A stretch of DNA of 64,000 nucleotides from Camelus bactrianus (Eukaryota > Chordata > Mammalia > Artiodactyla > Camelidae): NCBI RefSeq assembly GCF_048773025.1, contig NC_133558.1:39652501-39716500 (forward strand), in the 5' to 3' direction. Below the pieces are notes generated by a model. That model ran no database searches and was not told where the DNA came from. It worked only from the letters and a program-made list of their open reading frames with translations. Position numbers and translations under genes: made by a program. This document shows, in pieces, positions 50,501 to 63,945 of this stretch (within the stretch, counting starts at the first letter, position 1; every line of letters starts with the position of its first letter).

Positions 50501-52117
50501 TCAAGGACAAATCATCTCCTCAACCCCACATGATCTCCCAAGCCCACGTCATCTCCTAAGTCCGCATCATCTCCGTCAGCCTTCAGCATATCCGCAAGAA
50601 GGCGTCATCACCCCAAGCCTGAGTGATCTCCACAGCCCAATCATCTGACCAAGCCCGCATCATCTCTCCAAGCCCACGTCATCTCCCTGATCCCGTGTCG
50701 TGTCCCCGAGCCGGCATCATGTCCCAGAGCCTGTGTCATGTCAGCACACTCAATTCATGTCTGCAATCCCGAGAAATGTCTCTAAGCCCACTTTCACTCC
50801 CCGAGCCCCCATCATCTCCATGAGCCCATGTCATCTCACAAGCCCGAATCATCTCTCCAAGCATGCATCATGTCCCCAAGCCCACATCTTCACAAGCCCA
50901 CATGACCTCCCAAGTATGCATCATGTTTCCAGGCCCACATGTCCCCAAGCAGACCTCACCACCCTAAGCCCGCATCATGTCCCCAAGGACAAATCATCTC
51001 CGCAACCCCGCATGATCCCCCAACCCCACGTCATCTCCGAAATCCTCATCATCTCCATCAGCCTTCAGCATATCCGCAAGAAGGCGTCATCACCCCAAGC
51101 CTGAGTGATCTCCACAGCCCAATCATCTGACCAAGCCCGCATCATCTCTCCAAGCCCATGTCATCTCCCTGAACCCGTGTGGTTTTCCCGAGCTGGCATC
51201 ATGTCCCAGAGCCTGTGTCATGTCAGCACACTCAATTCATGTCTGCAAGCCCGAGAAATGTCTGTAAGCCCACTTTCACTCCCCGATCACCCATCATCTC
51301 CATGAGCCCTTGTCGTCTCACCAAGCACGCGTCATCTCCCCAAGGCTGCATCATGTCCCCAAGCCCACATCTACACAAGCCCACATGATCTCCCCAAGTA
51401 TGCATCATGTTTCCAGGCCCACATGTCCCCAAGCTGACCGCACAACTCTAAGCCCGCTTCATCTCCCCAAGCCCGCATCATGTCCACAAACCCACATCTC
51501 CCAAAAGGCACACAATTTTCACAAGCCTGCATCATTTCCCAAGACCACATCATCTCTCGAAGCCCAATCATCTCCCCAAGCCAACATGATCCCCCCAAGC
51601 CCACATAATCTCCCCAATCCCACATCATCTCACCAAGCCCGCATCATCTCTCCAAGCCCACGTCATCTCCATGAACCCGTGTCGTGTCCCCAAGCCGGCA
51701 TCATGTCCCAGAGCCTGTGTCATGTCAGCACACTCAATTCATGTCTGCAAGCCCGAGAAATGTCTCTAAGCCCACTTTCATTCCCCGAGCCCACATCATC
51801 TCCAAGAGCCCATGTCATCTCTCCAAGCCTGCATCAAATCCCCAAGCCCACATCTCCCCAAGCCTACATTATCTCCCCAAGCCTCATTTTTTCAGGCCCA
51901 CATGTCCCGAAGCCGACCTCACACCCTCAGCCCGCTTCATCTCCCTAAGCCTGCATCATGTCCACAAGCCCACATCTCCCCAAGCCTACATTATCTCCCC
52001 AAGCCTCATTTTTTCAGGCCCACATGTCCCGAAGCCGACCTCACACCCTAAGCCCGCTTCATCTCCCCAAGCCCGCATCATATCCCCAGGCCCACATCTC
52101 CCGAAAGGCACATAATT
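47544..52117 (+). repeat. 4,574-bp tandem duplication, copy B
   Basis: Copy B repeats copy A with no base difference that I noticed in the segments compared, for example 43,394 to 47,968, 45,073 to 49,647 and 46,531 to 51,105. From 50,584 on it is at the same time the start of block U4, because copy A already contained the beginning of the 10.8-kb unit. At 52,054 copy A leaves the shared order while copy B continues as U4. The identity shows that this duplication is among the youngest events in the window. Confidence 0.9.
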
Positions 52118-55100
52118 TCTCCAAGCCTTCAACATTTCCCAATCCCACATCATCTCCCCAAGCCCAATCATCTTCCCAAGCCCACATCATCTCCCGAAGC
52201 CTAATCTTCTCACCAAGCCCACATCATGTCATCAAGCCCACATGATCTCCCCAAGTATGCATCATGTTTCCAAGCCCACATGTCCCCAAGCCGACCTCAC
52301 ATCCCTAAACCTGCTTCATCTCCCCAAGCCCGCATCATGTCCCCAATACCACATCTCTCAAAAGGCACATAATTTCCCCAAGACTGCATCATTTCCCAAG
52401 CACACATCATCTCCCGAAGCCCAATCATCTCCCCAAGCACACATCATGCCCTCAAGCACACATCATGTCTTCAAGCCGACATATTACTAAGCCCACATCA
52501 TCTCCCCAAACCTCCACGATCTCCCCAAGCCCACATCATCTCCCCAAGCCCAATCATCTCCCCAGCCCACATCATTTCCCACGCCCGCATCATCTAGCCA
52601 AGCTTGCATCCTGTCCCCAAGCCGGCATTATATCTGCGAGCCCGCATCATTTACACAGGAACACTTCATCTCCCCAAGCCAACATGATCTCCACAAGCCC
52701 ACATCATCTCCCTGAGCCCACATAGTCTCCCCAAGCCTGCATCATGTTTAAAAATCCACATGTCCCCAAGCCGACCTCACAACCCTAAGCCTGCTTCATC
52801 TCCCCAAGCCCGCATCATGTCCCCAAGCCCACGACTCCCAAAAGGCACATAATTTCCCCAAGCCTGCATCATTTCCCAAGCCCGAATCATCTCTCCAAGC
52901 CTGCATCATGTTCCCAAGCCCACATCTCCCCAAGCGCACATTATCTCCCCAAGCTTGCATCGTGATTCCAGGCCCAAATGTTCCCAAGCCGACCTCACCA
53001 CCCTACACCGGCTTCATCTCCCCAAGCCCTCACCATGTCCCCAGGCCCACATCTCTCAAAAGGCACATAATTTCTCCAAGACTACATCATTTCCCAATCC
53101 CCCATCATCTCCCCAAGCCCAATCATCTCCCCAAGCTCACATCATCTCCCCAAGTCCAATCATCTCCCAAGTTCACATATTCTCCCCAGGCCCAATCATC
53201 TCCCCAAGCCCACATCATCTCCCCAAGCCCACATCATCTCCCAAAGCCCAATCATCTCCCCTAGCCCACATAATCTCCCCAAGCCCAATCATCTCCCCAA
53301 GACCGCATCATTCCCGAAGCCTGCATCATCTAGCCAAGCCTGCGTCATGTCCCAAGACGGCATAATATCCGCGAGCCCGAATCATTTACACAGCCACACA
53401 TCATTTCCCCAAGCCCAATCATCTCCCTAAGTCTGCATCATATCCCAAGCCCGCATCATGGAACCGAGCCTGCATCATGTCCCCGAGACCGCATCATGTA
53501 CACAGGCCCAGATCATCTCCGAAAGCCAACATGATCTCTCCAAGCCCACATCATCTCCCCAAGCCCAAATCATCTCCCCAAGCCAACATGATCTACCCAA
53601 GCCAACATCATCTCCCCGAGCCCACATACTCTCCTCATGCCCACATCATCTCCTCAAGCCCGCATCATCTCCCCAATCCCGCATCATGTTTCCAGGCCCA
53701 CATGTCCCCAAGCTGATCTCACCACCCTAAGCCCGCATCATGTACCCAAGGACAAATGATCTCCGCAACCCCGCATGATCTCCCAAGCCTCATCATTTTT
53801 TCAGGCCCACATGTCCCAAAGCCAACCTCACACCCTAAGCCCGCTTCATCTCCCTAAGCCCGCATCATGTCCAAAAGCCCGCATCTCCCAAAAGGCACAT
53901 ACTTTCCCCAAGCCTGCATCATTTCCCAAGCCCGCATCATTTCCCCAACACCACATCTCCCAAAAGGCACATAATTTTCCCAAGCCTGCATCATTTCCAA
54001 AGCCCGCATCATCTCCCCAAGCCCAATCATCTCCCCAAGACCACATCAGCACCCCAAGCCCAATCATGTCCCCAAGCCCACATCATCTCCCGAAGAGCAA
54101 TCTTCTCCCCAAGCCCACATAATGTCTCCAAGCTGACATATCTCTAAGCACACACCATCTCCCCAAGCCCACATCATCGCCCCAAGCCCGCATTATCTCC
54201 CCGAGCCCACATCATCTCCCCAAGCCCGCATTCATTCCCCAAGCGTGCATCATTTTCAAAGCCCACATCATCTCCCCAAACCACCATGATCTCCCCAAGT
54301 CCACATAAACTCCCCAAGCCCAATTATCTCCCCAGCCCACATCATTTCCCAAGCCCGCATCATCTTCCCAAGCGCAATCACCTCCCCAATCCTGCATCAT
54401 ATATCCAGGCCCACTTGTCCCCAAGCTGATCTCACCACCCTAAGCCCGCATCATGTCCCCAAGGACAAATCATCTCCGCAACCCCGCATGATCTCCCAAG
54501 CCCACGTCATCTCCTAAGCCTGCATCATGTCCCCAAGCCCACATCTCCCCAAGCCTACATTATCTCCCCAAGCCTCATTTTTTCAGGCCCACATGTCGCG
54601 AAGCCGACCTCACACCCTCAGCCCGCTTCATCTCCCTAAGCCTGCATCATGTCCACAAGCCCACATCTCCCAAAAGGCATATAATTTCAACAAGCCTGCA
54701 TCATTTCTCAAGCCCTCATCATCTCCGCAAGGCCAATCAACTCCCCAAGCCCACATCATCTCCCCAAGACCAATCATCTCCCCAAGTGCACATCATCTCC
54801 TGAAGCCCAGTCTTCTCGCGAAGCCTACATAATGTCATCAAGCACACATCATGTCTCCAAGCAAACATATCTGTAAGCCCATATCATGTCCCCAAGAAAA
54901 CATGATCTCCCCAAGTCCACATCATCTCCCCAAGCACACATCATCTCCCCAAGACAACATGATCTACCCAAGCCCACATACTCTCCCCATGCCCACATCA
55001 TCTCCTCAAGCCCACCTCATCTCCCCAATCCCGCATCATGTTTCCAGGCCCACATGTCCCCAAGCTGATCTCACCACCCTAAGCCCACATCATGTACCCA

Positions 55101-58100
55101 AGGACAAATCATCTCCGCAACCCTGCATGATCTCCCAAACCTCATCATTTTTTCAGGCCCACATGTCCCGAAGCCAACCTCACACCCTAAGCCCGCTTCA
55201 TCTCCCTAAGCCCGCATCATGTCCACAAGCCCACATCTCCCAAAAGGCACATACTTTCCCCAAGCCTGCATCATTTCCAAAGCCCGCTTCATCTCCCCAA
55301 GCCCAATCATCTCCCCAAGCCCACATCAGCACCCCAAGCCCAATCATCTCCCCAAGCCCACATCATCTCCCGAAGAGCAATCTTCTTCCCAAGCCCACAT
55401 GATGTCTCCAAGCTGACATGTCTCTAAGCACACACCATCTCCCCAAGCCCACATCATCGCCCCAAGCCCGCATTATCTCCCCGAGCCCACATCATCTCCC
55501 CAAGCCCGCATACATTCCCCAAGCGTGCATCATTTTCAAAGCGCACATCATCTCCCCGAGCCCACATACTCTCCACAAGCCCACATCATCTCCCCAATCC
55601 CACATCATCTCCCCAAGCCCACACCATGTTTCCAGGCCCATATGTCCCCAAGCTGATCTCACCACCCTAAGACCGCATCATGTCCCCAAGGACAAATCAT
55701 CTCCGCAACACCGCATGATCTCCCAAGCCCACATCATCTCCTAAGCCCGCATCATCTCCCTGAGCCTCCAGCATATCCGCAAGAAGGCGTCATCACCCCA
55801 AGCCTGACTGATCTCCCACAGCCCAATCATCTCCCCAAGCCCGCATCATCTCTCCAAGCCCACGTCATCTCCCTGATCCCGTGTCGTGTCCCTGAGCCGG
55901 CATCATGTCCCAGAGCCTGTGTCAAGTCAGCACACTCAATTCATGTCTGCAGGCCCGAGAAAGGTCTGTAAGCCCACTTTCACTCCCCGAGCCCCCATCA
56001 TCTCCATGAGCCCATGTCATCTCTCCAAGCCTGCATCAAATCCCCAAGCCCACATCTCCCCAAGCCTACATTATCTCCCCAAGCCTCATTTTTTCAGGCC
56101 CACATGTCCTGAAGCCGACCTCACACCCTAAGCCCGCTTCATCTCCCTAAGCCTGCATCATGTCCACAAGCCCACATCTCCCAAAAGGCATATAATTTCC
56201 CCAAGCCCTCATCATCTCCCCAAGCCCAATCATCTCCCCTACCCCACATCATCTCATGAAGCCCAAACTTCTCCCCAAGCACACATCATGTCACCAAGCC
56301 CGTATCATGTCTCTAAGCCGACATAACTCTAAGACCACATCATCTCCCCAAGCTAAGGTGGTCTCCCCAAGCCCACATCATCTCCCCAAGTCAACATGAC
56401 CTCACCAAGCCCACATCTTCTCAACGAGCCCACATAGTCTCCCCAAGCCCACATCATCTCCCCAAGCCCGCATCATGTTTCCAGGCCCACATGTCCCCAA
56501 GCTGACCTCACCACTCTAAGCTTGCATCATATCCCAAAGGACAAATCATCTCCCCAACCCTGCGTGATCTCCCAAGCCCACGTCATCTCTAAAGCCCGCA
56601 ATATCTCCCTGAGCCTGAAGCATATCCGCAAGACCACTTCATCACCCCAAGCCTGAGTCATCTCCCACAGCCCAATCATCTCCCCAAGCCCGCATCATCT
56701 CCCCAAACCCACGTCATCTCCCTGAACCCTTGTCGTGTCCCCAAGCCGGCATCATGTCCCAGAGAACTCAAGTCATGTCTGCAAGCCCGAGAAATATCTG
56801 TAAGCCCACTTCAACTCCCCGAGCCCCCATCATCTCCATGAGCCCATGTCATCTCCACAAGCCCAGGTCATCTCCCTCAGCCCGCGTCATCTCCCAGAGC
56901 CCACGTCATCTCCTCGAGCCAACACCTCCCCAAGCCCGAATCATCTCTACAAGCCCACATCTTTCTAAACCTACATCTTCCAAATCCCACATCAGCTCTC
57001 CAAGTCCACGTAACTCCCTGAACCTGTGTTGTGTCCCGGAGCTGGCGTCATATCCAGAGCACGTGTCGTGTCAGTCAGCCCACGTCATATCCACAAGCCC
57101 GATAAATGTCTGCGAGCCTGCGTCATCTCCCCGAGCCCGTGTCATATCCCAGAGCCACAATCAAATTCTCTAGCCCGCATCATCTCCCCAAGCTCACATC
57201 TCCCCAAGACCATATCTCCCCAAGCCCGCAACATCTCCCCAAGCCGGCATCATGTCCCCAAGCCCACATCTCCCCAAGGACACATTATCTCACCAAGCCT
57301 GCATCATGTTTCCAGGCCCACATGTCCCCAAGCCGACCTCACGACACAAAGCCCGCTTCATCTCCCCTAGCCCACATCATTTCCCCAAGCCCAAACATCT
57401 CCCCAGCCCACATCATTTCCCAACCACGCATCATCTAGCCGAGCCTGCGTCATGTCCCCAAGCCGGCATTATATCCACGAGCCCGCATGTTTTACACAGG
57501 ACCACTTCATCTCCCCAAGCCAAAATGATCCCCCCAAGCCCGCATCATCTCCTCAAGCCCGCCTCATCTCCCCAATCCCGCATCATGTTTCCAGGCCCAC
57601 ATGTCCCCAAGCTGATCTCACCACCCTAAGCCCGCATCATGTCCCCAAGGACAAATCTCCGCAACCCCGCATGATCTCCCAAGCCCACGTCATCTCCTAG
57701 CCCGCATCACCTCCCTGAGCCTGCAGCATATCCGCAACAACGCTTCATCACCCCAAGACCGAGTCATCTCCCACAGCTCAATCATCTCCCCAAGCCTGCA
57801 TTATCTCCCCAAGCCTGCATCATGTCCCCAAGCCAACATCTCCCCAAGCCCACATTATCTCCCCAAGCCTCATTTTTTCAGGCCCACATGTCCCGAAGCC
57901 GACCTCACACCCTAAGCTCGCTTCAACTCCCTAAGCCTGCATCATGTCCACAAGCCCACATCTCCCAAAACGCATATAATTTCCCCAAGCCTGCATCATT
58001 TCCCAAGCCCTCATCATCTCCCCAAGCCCAATCAACTCCCCAAGCACACATCATCTCGCCAAGCCAACATCATCTCCCCAAGCCCAATCAACTCCCCAAG

Positions 58101-59845
58101 CCCACAACATCTCCCCAAGCCCAATCATCTCCCCAAGTTCACATCATGTCCCAAAGCCCAGTCTTCTCCCCAAGCCTACATAAAGTCATCAAGCACACAT
58201 CATGTCTCTAAGCAAACATATCTCTAAGCCCACATCATGTCCCCAAGCCAACATGATCTCCCCAAGTCCACAGCATCTCCCCAAGCCCAATCATTTCCCC
58301 AAGCCCGCATCATTTCCCAAGCCCGCCACATCTAGCCGAGCCTGCGTCATATCAACAAACCGGCGTAATATCCGCGAGACCGCATCATTTACACAGGACC
58401 ACTTCATCTCCAAAAGCCAACATGATCTCCACAAGCCCACATCAGCTCCCCAAGCCAACATGATCTCCCCAAGCCCACATCATCTCCCCAAGCCCACATA
58501 GTCTCCCAAGCCTGCATCATGTTTCCAGGTCCACATGTCCCCAAGCCGACCTCAGAACCCTAAGCCCGCTTCATCTCCCCAAGGCCGCTTCATGTCCCCA
58601 AGCCCACATCTCCCAAAAGGCACATAATTTCCCTGAGCCTGCATCATTTCCCAAGCCCACATCTCCACAAGTGCACATTATCTCCTCAAGCCTGCATCGT
58701 AATTCCAGGCCCAAATTTCCCCAAGCCGACCTCACCACCATACACCTGCTTCATCTCCCCAAGCCCGCATCATGTCCCCAGGCCCACATCTCCCGAAAGG
58801 CACATAATTTCTCCAAGCCTTCAACATCTCCCAATCCCACAGCATCTCCCCAAGCCCAATCATCTTCCCAAGCCCACATCATCTCCCGAAGCCTAATCTT
58901 CTCACCAAGCCCACATCATGTCATCAAGCCCACATGATCTCCCCAAGTATGCATCATGTTTCCAAGCCCACATGTCCCCAAGCCGACCTCACATCCCTAA
59001 ACCCGCTTCATCTCCCCAAGCCCGCATCATGTCCACAAGCCCACATCTACCAAAAGGCACATAATTTGCTCAAGCCTGCATCATTTCCCAAGCCCGCATC
59101 ATGTCCCCAATACCACATCTCCTAAAAGGCACATAATTTCCCCAAGACAGCATCATTTCCCAAGCACACATCATCTCCCCAAGCCCAATCATCTCCCCAT
59201 CTCACATCATCTCCCGAAGCCCAATCATCTCCCCAAGCCCACATCATGCCCTCAAGCACACATCATGTCTTCAAGCCGACATATTACTAAGCCCACATCA
59301 TCTCCCCAAACCACCATGATCTCCCCAAGCCCACATCATCTCCCCAAGCCCAATCATCTCCCCAGCCCACATCATTTTCCACGCCCGCATCATTTAGCCG
59401 AGCTTGCGTCATGTCCCCAAGCCGGCATTATATCCGCGAGCCCGCATCATTTACACAGGAACACTTCATCTCCCCAAGCCAACATGATCTCCACATCCCA
59501 CATCATCTCCCCGTGCCCACATAGTCTCCCCAAGCCTGCATCATTTTCCAGATCCACATGTCCCCAAGCCGACCTCACAACCCTAAGCCCGCTTCATCTC
59601 CCCAAGCCCGCATCATCTCCCCAAGCCCGCATCATTTCCCCAATCCCACATCTCCCAAAAGGCACATAATTTCCCCAAGCCTGCATCATTTCCAAAGCCC
59701 GCACCATCTCCCCAAGCCCAATCATCTCCCCAAGCTCACATCATCTCCCCAAGTCCAATCATCTCCCCTAGCCCACATCATTTCTCCAAGCCCAATCATC
59801 TCCCCTAACCCACATCATTTCCCCAAGCCCAATCATCTCCCCAAG
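50584..59845 (+). repeat. Block U4: partial third copy of the 10.8-kb unit
   Basis: The block matches U2 at offset 28,401 (22,183-31,444) and, from its own position 51,046 on, U3 at offset 17,557. I saw few differences: A to C near 55,056 relative to U2 and U3, C to T at 58,672 (a CpG transition) and the G at 53,758 shared with U3. The match to U2 and U3 stops at 59,845, exactly the place where U1 also departs from U2 (9,016). After it comes the Y tail, not the X tail. No gene is seen. Confidence 0.92.
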
Positions 59846-62235
59846 ACCGCATCATTCCCAAAGCCTGCATCATCTAGCCAAGCCTGCGTCATGTCCCAAG
59901 ACGGCATAATATCCATGAGCCCGAATCATTTACACAGGCTCACATCATTTCCCCAAGCCCAATCATCTCCCTAAGTCTGCATCATTTCCCAAGCCCGCAT
60001 CATGTAACCGAGCATGCATCATGTCCCCGAGACCGCATCATGTACACAGGCCCAGATCATCTCCAAACGCCAACATCATCTCCCCAAGCCCACATCATCT
60101 CCCCAAGCCAACATGATCTACCCAAGCCCACATCATCTCCCCGAGCCCACATACTCTCCCCATGCCCACATCATCTCCTCAAGCCCGCCTCATCTCCCCA
60201 ATCCCGCATCATGTTTCCAGGCCCATATGTCCCCAAGAGGATCTCACCACCCTAAGCCCGCATCATGTACCCAAGGACAAATCATCTCCGCAACCCCGCA
60301 TGATCTCCCAAGCCTCATCATTTTTTCAGGCCCACATGTCCCGAAGCCGACTTCACACCCAAGCCCGTTTCATCTCTCTAAGCCCGCATCATGTCCACAA
60401 GCCCACATCTCCCAAAAGGCACATAATTTCCCCAAGACTGCATCATTTCCAAAGCCCGCATCATCTCCCCAAGCCAGATCATCTCCGCAAGCCCACATCA
60501 TCTCCCCAAGCCCAATCATCTCCCCAAGCCCACATCAGCACCCCAAGCCCAATCATCTCCCCAAGCCCACATCATTTCCCGAAGAGCAATCTTCTCCCCA
60601 AGCCCACATAATGTCTCCAAGCTGACATATCTCTAAGCACACACCATCTCCCCAAGCCCACATCATCGCCCCAAGCCCAATCATTTCCCCAAGCCCTAAT
60701 CATTTCCCAAGCCCGCATCATCTAGCCAAGGCTGCGTCATGTCCCCAAGCCAGCATAATATCCACGACCCGCATCATTTACACAAGCCCACATCATCACC
60801 CCAAGCGATCTTGATCTCCCCAAGCCCACATCATCTCCACAAGCACACATAGTCTCCCTGAGCCCACATCATCTCCCCAAGCCCAATCATCTCCCCAAGC
60901 CCACATCATCTCCCGAAGCACAATCATCTCCACAAGCGCACATCATGTGCTCAAGCAAACATCATGTCTCCAAGCTGACATATCTCTAAGACCACATCAT
61001 CTCCCCAAGCCTCCATGATCTACCCAAGCCCACATCAACTCCCCAAGCCCAATCATCTCCCCAGCCCACATCATTTCCCAAGCGCGCATCATCTTCCCAA
61101 GCCCAATCATCTCCCCAAGCTCACATCATCTCCCCACGCCCGCCTCATCTCCCCAATCCTGCATCATATATCCAGGCCCAGATGTCCCCAAGCTGATCCT
61201 ACCACCCTAAGACCGCATCATGTACCCAAGGACAAATCATCTCCGCAACCACGCATGATCTCCCAAGCCCACGTCATCTCCTAAGCCCGCATCATCTCCC
61301 TGAGCCTGCAGCATATCCGTAATACCGCTTCATCACCCCAAGACCGAGTCATCTCCCACTGCTCAATCATCTCCCCAAGCCCGCATTATCTCCTCAAGCC
61401 TGCATCATGTCCCCAGGCCCACATCTCCCCAAGCCTACATTATCTCCCCAAGCCTCATTTTTTCAGGCCCACATGTCCCAAAGCCGACCTCACACCCTAA
61501 GCCCGCTTCAACTCCCTAAGCCTGCATCATGTCCACAAGCCCACATCTCCCAAAACGCATATAATTTCCCCAAGCCAGCATCATTTCCCAAGCCCGCCTC
61601 ATGTAGCCGAGCCTGCGTCATGTCAACAAACCGTCATAATATCCACGAGTCCGCATCATTTACACAGGACAACTTCATCTCCAAAAGCCAACATGATCTC
61701 CACAAGCCCACATCAGCTCTCCAAGCCAAAATGATCTCCCCAAGCCCACATCATCTCCCCAAGCCCACATAGTCTCCCAAGCCTGCATCATGTTTCCAGG
61801 TCCACATGTCCCCAAGCCGACCTCACAACCCTAAGCCCGCTTCATCTCCCCAAGCCCGCATCATGTCCCCAAGCCCACATCTCCCAAAAGGCACATAATT
61901 TCCCCGAGCCTGCATCATTTCGCAAGCCGACATCATCTGCCCAAGCCCAATCATCTCCCCAAGCTCACATCATCTCCCCACACCCAATCATCTCCCCAAG
62001 CCCACATCATCTCCCGAAGCACAATCATCTCCACAAGCGCACATCATGTGCTCAAGCAAACATCATGTCTCCAAGCTGACATATCTCTAAGACCACATCA
62101 TCTCCCCAAACCACCATGATCTCCCCAGCCCACATCATTTCCCAAGCCCGCATCATCTTCCCAAGCGCAATCACCTCCCCAATCCTGCATCATATATCCA
62201 GGCCCACTTGTCCCCAAGCTGATCTCACCACCCTA
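59846..62235 (+). repeat. Second copy of the Y tail
   Basis: This matches 9,017-11,439. The largest difference is about two units fewer near 60,540, and there are scattered single-base differences (for example ATGATCTCCC near 10,240 against ATGATCTACC near 61,018, and CACCCTACG at the right edge). At 62,236 the sequence leaves the order of the left copy at 11,440 and joins the order found at 13,368. The left copy therefore has 1,928 bp (11,440-13,367) that are missing here. Both sides of the junction lie in the same module type, CTGATCTCACCACCCTA. Confidence 0.85.
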
Positions 62236-63945
62236 CGCCCGCATCATGTCCCCAAGGACAAATCACCTCCGCAACCCCGCATGATCTCCCAAGCCCACGT
62301 CATCTCCTAAGTCCGCATCATCTCCGTCAGCCTTCAGCATATCCGCAAGAAGGCGTCATCACCCCAAGCCTGAGTGGTCTCCACAGCCCAATCATCTGAC
62401 CAAGCCCGCATCATCTCTCCAAGCGCATGTCATCTCCCTGAACCCGTGTCGTGTCCCCGAGCCGGCATCATGTCCCAGAGCCTGTGTCAAGTCAGCACAC
62501 TCAATTCATGTCTGCAAGCCCGAGAAATGTCTGTAAGCCCACTTTCACTCCCCGAGCCCCCATCATCTCCATGAGCCCCTATCATCTCTCCAAGCCTGCA
62601 TCAAATCCCCAAGCCCACATCTCCTGAAGCCCACATGATCTCCCCAAGCCTGCATCATGTTTCCAGGCCCACATGTCCCCAAGCAGACCTCACCACCCTA
62701 AGCCCGCACCATCTCCCCAAGCCCGCATCATGTCCACAAGCCCACATCTCCCAAAAGGCACATACTTTCCCCAAGCCTGCATCATTTCCCAAACCCGCAT
62801 CATGTCCCCAAGACCACATCTCCCAAAAGGCACATATTTTCCCCAAGCCTGCATCATTTCGCAAGCCGACATCATCTGCCCAAGCCCAATCATCTCCCCA
62901 AGCTCACATCATCTCCCCACGCCCAATCATCTCCCCAAGCCCACATCATCTCCCGAAGCACAATCATCTCCACAAGCGCACATCATGTGCTCAAGCAAAC
63001 ATCATGTCTCCAAGCTGACATATCTCTAAGACCACATCATCTCCCCAAACCACCATGATCTCCCCAAGCCCACATAAACTCCCCAAGCCCAATTATCTCC
63101 CCGACCCACATCATTTCCCAAGCCCACATCATCTTCCCAAGCACAATCACCTCCCCTATCCTGCATCATATATCCAGGCCCACTTGTCCCCAAGTTGATC
63201 TCACCACCCTAAGACCGCATCATGTCCCCAAGGACAAATCATCTCCGCAACCCCGCATGATCTCCCAAGCCCACGTCATCTCCTAAGCCCGCATCATCTC
63301 CCTGAGCCTGCAGCATATCCGCAAGACCGCTTCATCACCACAAGACCGAGTCATCTCCCACAGCTCAATCATCTCCCCAAGCCCGCATTATCTCCCCAAG
63401 CCTGCATCATGTCCCCAAGCCCACATCTCCCCAAGCCTACATTATCTCCCCAAGCCTCATTTTTTCAGGCCCACATGTCCCGAAGCCGACCTCACATCCT
63501 AAGCCCGCTTCATCTCCCTAAGCCTGCATCATGTCCAAAAGCCCACATCTCGCAAAAGGCATATAATTTCCCCAAGCCTGCATCATTTCCCAAGACCACA
63601 TCATCTGCCGAAGCCCAATCATCTCCCCAAGCTCACATCAACTCCCGAAGCCCAATCTTCTCCCCAAGCCCACAAAATGTCATCAAGCCCACATCATGTC
63701 TCCAAGTCGACATATCTCTAAGACCACATCATCACCCCAAGCCAACATGATCTCCCCAACAGCACATCCTCTACCCAAGCGCAATCATCTCCAAAGCCCA
63801 CATTATTTCCCAAGCCCGCATCATCTAACCAAACCTGCATCATGTCCCCAAGCCGGCATTAAATCCACGAGCCCGCATGTTTTACACAGGACCACTTCAT
63901 CTCCCCAAGCCAACATGATCCCCCCAAGCCCACATCATCTCCCCA
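62236..63945 (+). repeat. Copy of the right half of block P1
   Basis: This follows 13,368-15,115 at offset 48,868, falling to 48,830 after about 63,640, where 38 bp (two units) present near 14,780 are missing. Single-base differences include CACATCC against CACACCC near 63,495 and CGCAAGCC against CACAAGCC near 62,861. The match ends at 63,945, where the sequence reads CCCCAAGCCC instead of CCCCAATCCC. No gene is seen. Confidence 0.85.

Noticed and set aside
22645-52117. Large duplications as pure assembly artefacts
   Set aside because: Copies carry private base differences (U3 and U4) and a private 64-bp patch (copy A), which argues for real copies. The identical 2,492-bp and 4,574-bp pairs remain open to doubt without long-read support.
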